Of a DNA stretch of 64,000 nucleotides, positions 57,240 to 64,000 are shown one piece after another. Position numbers and translations under genes: made by a program. The DNA comes from Ananas comosus (taxonomy: Eukaryota; Streptophyta; Magnoliopsida; Poales; Bromeliaceae): NCBI RefSeq assembly GCF_001540865.1, contig NC_033623.1, positions 7,632,240 through 7,696,239 on the forward strand, in the 5' to 3' direction. The notes under the pieces were generated by a model. The model worked only from the letters and a program-made list of their open reading frames with translations, searched no databases and was not told the DNA's origin. Each line of letters starts with the position of its first letter. Position 1 is the stretch's first letter.

Positions 57240-59554
57240 GTGCAAACCGAAGACATTCGAGCCAGGCCGAAACACCCACTAATAGGTCTCGATGTGTCGG
57301 AGGCCGTGCTCATATTTCGGAGCATGGCCGGCTACTACGGAGAGCGCGGGAGCAACGCGAAATTCAGTGAACAACGCGCATAGTGACTAAACCGTGATTG
57401 ATACTCAGACTGGGGCTATGCTGACCCCAAAGGAGGTGAGTACGATGATTGACACGGATCAGGGATTGTCGTGCTCACTTCTGGGAGTGTCAGGGTGCCC
57501 TCGGGTCATCGGAACAGTGACTCGAACCCGAAATAGTGCACAGAAAACACGAAATTAAGCTTATCAGAACCAGTGGGAGCACGGGCTGGCCGGCGGTCGC
57601 CGGATGGCGGGCACACCGGCAAGGGACGGGTGTGGCAGGTCAGTGGGAGCCGGGGCACGTGCTGGCTGGCGGCGGGAGGCAGCCGGTGGCGTGGCGGAGG
57701 AGATCAAGCCCGCACGCTTGGCCTTGGGTTCACGGGTTGGCAGTGCTAGGCGGCGGCCGGGGGAGCTTTGGGGTGGCGGCAACTCGTCGCCGGAGGCCGA
57801 GGGAGGCCGACATGGCCGTCCAAGGGCGGTGGCGGCGCGCGGGGGTTAAGATTGGGACCACAGCCAGGCGAGGGCCTGAGGTGTGTGGGCCCTTCTCTGT
57901 GGTCCACGGCAGAGAGGAGAGGTGCTCGGTAGATGTAACATATGGAAATTTGGAGTTGCGATGTCAACTTTGATCTCGGGGATCAAAGTGAGGATTGAGC
58001 TAGTTGGACATCATCCTCGAGTGATTCGTGATGCGTTGGAATGAATTTCGGAGATAAATAAGTGTTTCGGCGCAAATTGGGCGCGAAACGAAATGTAAAA
58101 AGAATTTTCGGATTTCCGACGCTAACTTTGATTAAAAGAATTAAAGTAAGGCGTAAGGATAAATTGTGGAATCTCTGAATCAATTGTGAAGTTTCAGAAA
58201 AGCCAAGGGTGTGTTTCCAAAGGGTTTTGAAGTGTTCAGTGCGAAGTGGTAGTGCAAAAAGGAGAAATTTCTGCCGTGTAATGAAATTGGAGCCGATTCT
58301 ATTGCTAATTCGGCTCAAATAATGTCAAAATGAAAAGNATATATATATATATGAATGAGATATCTATATGTGAATGAGATGGAACATTGTGCTATATGAT
58401 GTGGGGATCGGATGCGGACAAGGGGCTCTATAGTGGTATGACAACAAATTGAACATTGTGGCATTGGAAAGTGGCAATTGACATGTGAATGGGAAAACTT
58501 ATGACATTGTGGCATTAGCTATAGACAATGTGAACTTGTGGCATTAGCTAGAGACAATGTGAACTTGTGGCATTAGCTAGAGGCAATGTGATTACTCGGA
58601 TATGAGGTTGGGATTTGTGTTATTCCCGGATTGGATTACCACTAGTTGGTGGGGTATCCTCGGGTTAGAGGATTGGATCATGCTCACATTCGTCTGTTAG
58701 CTTGGTAGTGGTAGCTCCACCCAAGTTGTGGTCTTTGAAGTACTTCACGGTTAGGGACAGACGTAGTTGTCCCGCAGACGGCTCCGGGTGAGAGTAGCGG
58801 ACATCTCCTCACAATGCGTAGTTGGTTGTGTGAGTCAAGGCTTAACCTTCGGGTGAGCTGGTATGATTGGGTTATGAAAAGAAAGGTAAATGGCATTCAT
58901 CATGAGCATAGTAGATACTATTACATGTTTACCTTACCTGTTCTTTATTGTTCATATTGCGCAAGTATAGTAGCATGCTAGATGTTTACATGTTTATCGC
59001 TAACCCTTTACTACTTATGCCTGCTTAGACCTAGTGGGAAAATCGGCGGCGTCGGTGGCCGCACCCACTGGGAACTATTTATTTAGTTCTCATCCCACTT
59101 TGATGCAGGGTCAAGTTCGAGCGCGTCGGTCGAGGACCGCGGTAAGGGCATAGCGCCCTAGTTAGCTAGCTACCTCCTACTTTGCATTAGGGTCGAGTAC
59201 CACTTTGATATAGCATGTATATAATTGAGAGATTTATGTATTTTGGTGAGGTTGCTAGAGAGATCATGTATTATGAGATGTTATGTATCTATTTGATGCA
59301 AGATGTAATCAATGATGTATAGCTTGATGGGAAATATGTATTAAATGATTGAATGCAATGTAATAGTTAGACTCTCTCTCTTGCTCGCTTGTATTTTAAT
59401 ACTCGCTTGATCATGTATGTTGTTGATGTTATTCCTGGGTAACTAGATGTACATGATGATATTTGTTCGCCTTTGGCGGACAGGGGAGACTCTGCCCGTT
59501 CGACGATTGTCGCCGATCCCGTGCTGACCAAATAGGCGGTCGCGGGCCGTGACA
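57240..59554 (+). repeat. 5' LTR of the second gypsy element (left end uncertain)
   Basis: It ends CGGGCCGTGACA at 59554 and is followed by a primer site. The last 60 bp resemble the end of the solo LTR at 36051. A stem-loop is at 59072-59089 with a GATGCAG acceptor-like site at about 59102-59108. A GC-rich stretch at 57560-57850 yields overlapping open frames on both strands that are not genes. A single N at 58338 precedes a TA repeat. The LTR start could not be fixed. Confidence 0.6.
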
Positions 59555-59559
59555 GATTA

Positions 59560-59571
59560 TAGTATCAGAGC
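59560..59571 (+). promoter_or_regulatory. Primer-binding site, one base off tRNA-iMet
   Basis: TAGTATCAGAGC, six bases after the LTR, with A in place of the first G of the usual TGGTATCAGAGC. Confidence 0.8.
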
Positions 59572-59903
59572 GGTAAAAGAGAGAAGTCTAGGATGTACCC
59601 AGGAGACCCTAGGACGGTAAACTCTAAGGACATAGGTGCGTTAGTGACGTGGACCTATGTGTCGTGGCGGAAAATAAGTTAATTGGGTATAGTTGTATAT
59701 GTCTCTAGTGGTTAGTAGAGATGGATTCAAGTAATATTTGTCCTCACTTCGAGTGAGTTGTGTTGGCGGCCAACAACATAACACTAGGAATTGGGAATGA
59801 GTATGCTTGTGAGCTTCCGCCGGATTGGGTGTCGAGTCGTTTGTTCCTATTTTGCGTAGGGTCGTGGGTTATGGTAATTAACGTATGTTGTGTTTCAGGA
59901 GCT

Positions 59904-61099
59904 ATGGCACCACCGAGATGCCCCGTGACGTGATCCACTCTGGCACCGCCTTTGGAGGTGCCTGAGCAAGTTGGATCTAGTGAGGTGCAGGAGTTGTGGG
60001 CGCAGATGACTGCACTAGTTGGTGTGGTGGAGTGCCAAGAGGATCGGTTTGAGCGGCTCCAAGAGCTTATGGAGCGGCAAGTAGCGGCGACGGCGACAAC
60101 GGCGACTGAAGGCCGTGATCCGCCCGCGCCCTCGGCTCGCGCGCCCAATGCGATTGAGGGTGTGGGCATTGCGGCAGCCCCGATTGCGGCATGTCCTTCG
60201 CCGGCTTGTGTTCCTCCCGTGGCTTCGGGTTCGTCAGTACTTGATGCGGCCGCTGAGGAGGCTGAGCGGGAGCGTGGCTACACGGCTCTTACCAAGTTTA
60301 TGAAATTCCACCCTCCGACGTTTGATGGCGAGGTAATAGACCCTTGGGTCGTGGAGACTTGGTTAGCCACGATGGAGACATTGTTCGAGGACATCTACAC
60401 CTTGAAACGAGATAAAGTACACTTGGCCACTCATTGCTTCGAGAAGAGGGCTCGAGTCTGGTGGAGGAGGGTGAAACAAGATCGATCTCTGGACCTTCCC
60501 CCGATTGATTTGGAGGAGTTTCCGGGGTTGATATTTGTGGAGTATTTTCCCGACAGTAATAAGAGAAAGATGCGGGAGGATTTTCGGAAGCTCAAACAGG
60601 GCAATCGTACAGTTCGGGAGTATGAGCGAGAGTTCACTCATCTCCTGAATTGTGTCCCGGATGTGGCACGGACCGAGCAGGATCGGGCGGAGTGCTTTGT
60701 GGGGGGACTCCGGCCCGATATATTTCGGATGGTGCATGCTTTCAAGTTCCGCACTTTTGCGGAGGTGTTGGATCGTGCCTTATGGGTCGAGCACGGGAAC
60801 GCTTGCGTGCAGGAGGAGCTCTAGGCGTTCGAGAAGGACAAGGGGAAGAAGCGGCCCGGCGGTAGTTCAGGGGGACAGTCAAGTTCCAAGAAGCCCCCGA
60901 AGTATCCAAAGGGACAGTCCAAGAGCCGTGGACCCTTGAGGTGTGTGATCTGTGGCGGGGAGTATCGGCCAATCAACTGTGAACATAAGGCGAGACGGTG
61001 CTTCAGGTATGGTCAGGCGGGACATATAGGCCGGCAGTGCCCAGAAGGATCGTCGCCTGCCCCGTCTGTTGCATCCGCTCCGGCGACTCCGAGATAGTT
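59904..61099 (+). pseudogene. gag of the second gypsy element
   Basis: The ATG at 59904 follows a GTTGTGTTTCAG string like a 3' splice site. A TGA at 59931 interrupts the tenth codon, and a long open frame runs to a TAG at 60822. The gag core is seen (FHPPTFDGEVIDPWVVETWL, RVWWRRVKQ, VREYEREFTHLLNCVP). After the stop the same frame gives a basic linker and a zinc knuckle at 60999-61040 that reads CFRYGQAGHIGRQC, so the second Cys is Tyr. A further TAG is at 61097. Confidence 0.85.
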
Positions 61100-61625
61100 T
61101 GGTGGAGCTCCTCCCGCTGCGATGTCTGCTGGATGTGTGTTGGCGCCACGTCAGTCTGAGGCGCCTCAGCCGGCTCCAAGTGGCCGAGTGTTTGCGGCGC
61201 AAGTGGAGGAACCTGCGGAGGTCGTCGACCGTGACGTCGTGGCAAGTATGGTTTTGATTAACGGAGTTCGCTCCAGGGCTATGTTTGATACAGGTGCTAC
61301 GCACTCATTCATCAGTAGGCCATTTGCACAAATGCATGGTATAGAGATACAATTGAGTGAAAGCACTTGGCGAGTAAAGGGCCCCGGGCATGCATTTGTT
61401 ATTCGGAAGGAATGCTTGGCGTGTCCAGTGCAGGTGGGCAACTGGATCATGTCGACACGGATGTTAGTGCTCAAGAAGTTGAAGGACTTCGACATCATAT
61501 TAGGCATGGACTGGCTCTCGAAGTATTATGCGTCTATCGACTGCAAGAACAAGGTGATAACTTTCGTGAGCCAGGATAGGAGGAGTTCGCCTATCGAGCA
61601 TGCAAGAGCTCATGCTTCGCCGCGA
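61100..61625 (+). pseudogene. Protease of the second gypsy element
   Basis: The aspartic protease motif reads RAMFDTGATHSFI at about 61276-61314, with the catalytic Asp intact. IILGMDWLSKYYASIDCKNK follows. The frame is lost between about 61580 and 61625, where RT continues in another frame. Confidence 0.82.
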
Positions 61626-62525
61626 CGGTGTCGGCGACAAGGGCGAGAAAGTTGGTTAGCAGCGGTTGCGCAGCTTACTTAGCGACCGTTGTGGAGGTCA
61701 ATAAGGTGACTCCGGCACTTGAGGATATATCCGTGGTCCGGGAGTTTCCAGATGTCTTTCCTGCGGAGTTACCGGGATTGCCACTGGATCGAGAGATCGA
61801 GTTCGTTATAGACTTGGTCCCCGGGACGGCGCCAATTTCGAAGGCTCCATATCGAATGGCACCGACCGAGTTAGAGGAATTGAAGGCTCAATTGCAGGAT
61901 CTAGTCGATAAAGGGTTCGTGAAGCCGAGTGTATCACCTTGGGGAGTCCCGGTGCTGTTTGTAAAGAAGGACGACGGATCCTTTCGTCTTTGTGTTGATT
62001 ATCGTGATCTCAATAAAGTCACGATTAAGAATAAGTACCCGTTGCCTGGTATCGACGACTTGTTTGATCAGTTGCAAGGGTCGCGGGTTTACTCGAAGGT
62101 TGATCTCCAGTCCGGCTATCATCAGTTAAAGATCAAGCCAGATGATGTGCATAAGACCGCGTTTCGAACATGGTACGGGCACTACGAGTTCACGGTCATG
62201 CCATTTGGGCTTACAAATGCCCCGGCAGCGTTCATGGATTTGATGAACCGTGTGTTTAGAGCTTATTTGGACCGATTTGTGGTGGTATTCACAGATGACA
62301 TCTTGGTCTACTCACGTAGCGACGAGGAGCACGCGGAACATTTGAGGATTGTGCTACAAGTCCTTCGGGAGGAAAAGCTCTATGCAAAGTTGAAGAAGTG
62401 CGACTTCTGGCTTAGGAAGGTTGCTTTCTTAGGGCACGTCATTTTCGAGGGTGGTGTATCTGTTGACCCAAGGAAAGCGGGGGCGATTAAGGATTGGCCT
62501 CGCCCGACTAATGTGTTAGAAGTTT
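61626..62525 (+). pseudogene. Reverse transcriptase of the second gypsy element
   Basis: A long open frame holds [37 protein letters not shown] and the catalytic motif FTDD at 62288-62299. The two Asp residues are present, with Thr where the first element has Ile. After WPRPTN the frame breaks (about 62515-62600), so the link to RNase H is lost. Confidence 0.88.
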
Positions 62526-62599
62526 GTAGTGCTACTATAGACAGTTTGTGGAGGGATTCTCAAAAATCGTGTTCCACTTACTCGTCTCACTCAGAAGGG

Positions 62600-63440
62600 C
62601 GCGAAGTTCGTTTGGAGTGACGATTGTGAGCAGTGCTTCAAGGAATTAAAGGAAAGGTTGACGTTGACTCCGATACTAGCCCTACCGGTCCAGGGAGAGG
62701 ACTTTGTGGTTTATAGCGACGCATCCTACCAGGGGCTTGGGTGTGTTCCGATGCAATGCGGGAAGGTGATTGCTTATGCATCCCGCCAGTTGAAAAACCA
62801 TGAGAAGAACTATCCCATTCATGACATGGAGTTGGCAGCGGTGGTCTTCGCACTCAAGTTGTGCAGACACTACCTTTATAGAGCGCGTTGCGAGTTATAC
62901 ACAGACCACAAGAGTTTGAAATATCTGTTCACTCAGAAGGAACTCAATATGCGACAGCACAGGTGGTTGGAATTATTAAAGGATTACGATGTTACAATCC
63001 TTTACCACCCTGGGAAGGCAAATGTAGTAGCGGATGCGCTTAGCAGAAAGTCGATGGAGAACCTCGCGTTATGGGTCACCAATCAGGAGCCCTTGTGGAA
63101 GGAAATGTGGCGAATGGACCTTGAAGTTGTAGCTCTGGAGGTTCTGACTATACTGTTGGCTCTCGTTGTCCAACCGACCTTGTTGGAACGAATCAAGGAA
63201 TTGCAATCCGCGGATATAAGTCTCCAAAAGGTGCGGCGCGACATCGAGAGTGGTCGCCTTGGGGATTTTAGCATTGGCACCGATGGCACTCTTCGGTACC
63301 GAAACCGGTGGTGTGTGCCGGATAATGAAGAAATCCCAAGGTTGATTTTGGACGAGGCACATCGGTTTTCCTATAGCGTCCACCCGGGCGGCACCAAAAT
63401 GTTCGAGGATTTGAGAGCGCACTATTGGTGGCCGGGGATG
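62600..63440 (+). pseudogene. RNase H and integrase N-terminus of the second gypsy element
   Basis: Another frame gives the RNase H domain ([48 protein letters not shown]). It is followed by the start of the integrase zinc-binding domain (HPGGTKM, then AHYWWPGM), where both His are present. Among the next residues, one of the expected Cys pair reads Tyr (QYLVC). Confidence 0.85.
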
Positions 63441-64000
63441 AGAGGAGATATTGGACGCTATGTGGCGCAATACCTTGTATGCAGCAAGTCAAGGCGGAAT
63501 GCCGATTTTCAGTGGAAAAACTTTAAAGTTTACCAATTTCTGTTTGGAAATGGGAGGATATCACTGTGGATTTCGTGGTCGGGTTGCCCGTTCGTCGAGT
63601 GGCCACGATACTATTTGGATAATGGTGGATCATTTGACCAAGTCGGCGCACTTTTTACCGATCCACACTACTTGGTCGCGAGACAAGTTGGCACAGGTTT
63701 ACCTCGACGAGGTAGTGAGGCTTCATGGGGTTCCAAAGTCAATTGTGTCGAATCGAGACCCCCGGTTCACATCTCACTTTTGGAAAAGCTTGCAACAGCA
63801 CTTGGCACACGACTCGATTTTAGCACCGCATTTTATCCTCAAACCAATGGACAGTCAGAGAGAACGATCCAAGTGTTAGAGGATATGTTGTGAGCGTATG
63901 TCACTGACTATCGGGGTGGTTGGCATGAGCACCTAACGATGGCCGAGTTCGCCTACAACAATAGTTATCAAGCTAGTATAGGAATGGCCCCGTTTGAAGC
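63441..64000 (+). pseudogene. Integrase core of the second gypsy element, cut by the window end
   Basis: The core is split over two frames. One (63610-63800) has IWIMVDHLTKSAHFLPIHTT and SNRDPRFTSHFW, with the second catalytic Asp. The other (63800-63893) has the DFSTAFYPQTNGQSER segment with the Glu, and ends at a TGA at 63891. [11 protein letters not shown] continues to the last base. The rest of the element, including its 3' LTR, is outside the window. Confidence 0.82.

Noticed and set aside
57536..57973. GC-rich overlapping open frames up to 145 codons
   Set aside because: They occur on both strands in LTR DNA and have no domain; high GC content lowers stop frequency.

Overview
The window reads as nuclear DNA of a flowering plant, possibly a monocot. 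It is AT-rich and has almost no cellular genes. It is packed with plant-type transposable elements: Ty3/gypsy chromoviruses, an L1-type LINE, a SINE, Cassandra and other TRIMs, and Mutator-like and hAT-like MITEs. I could not name the species. There is no sign of prokaryotic operons, a CRISPR array or rRNA genes. The only recognisable cellular gene is a decayed three-exon nitrobindin (THAP4-like heme-binding) relic on the minus strand, 8359-13716.

Layout. 1-3446: a tandemly duplicated retroelement gag 3' module, then LTR-like DNA with paired ACCGGT palindromes, ending at a 100-N gap. 3547-19800: AT-rich intergenic DNA with MITEs, one copy of each of two related dispersed repeats, the nitrobindin relic, a hAT-type MITE (16686-17027), an LTR scrap and a LINE RNase H scrap. 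19854-24073: an LTR-like block followed by a minus-strand gypsy solo LTR. 25019-42250: a nested complex in which a 5'-truncated L1 on the minus strand is split by a complete Tekay/Del-like chromovirus (25781-39754, TSD TCCAA), whose integrase is in turn split by a 3.07-kb solo LTR (32979-36051). 42250-49900: AT-rich spacer with several MITEs, a SINE and simple repeats. 49964-53991: an unusual tandem LTR-internal-LTR-internal-LTR array on the minus strand, carrying a nested Cassandra TRIM and a nested copia-like solo LTR. 54472-57239: a minus-strand solo LTR with a nested TRIM. 57240-64000: a second gypsy element on the plus strand, with LTR, gag, protease, RT, RNase H and integrase, cut by the window end and broken by stops and frameshifts.

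Nothing here forms a working pathway. All the retroelement coding regions seen are inactivated. The most interesting observations are non-coding patterns shared by otherwise different gypsy LTRs. The first is pairs of short palindromes spaced 20-22 bp apart, where the palindrome differs by family but the spacing does not. The second is a compensated stem-loop followed by a 3' splice-site-like tract at the same place in four LTR families. Other notable points are a shared 3' tail between the LINE and a SINE, and several single-N joins that look like assembly artefacts, one of which bounds a suspiciously identical 1.57-kb LTR block.
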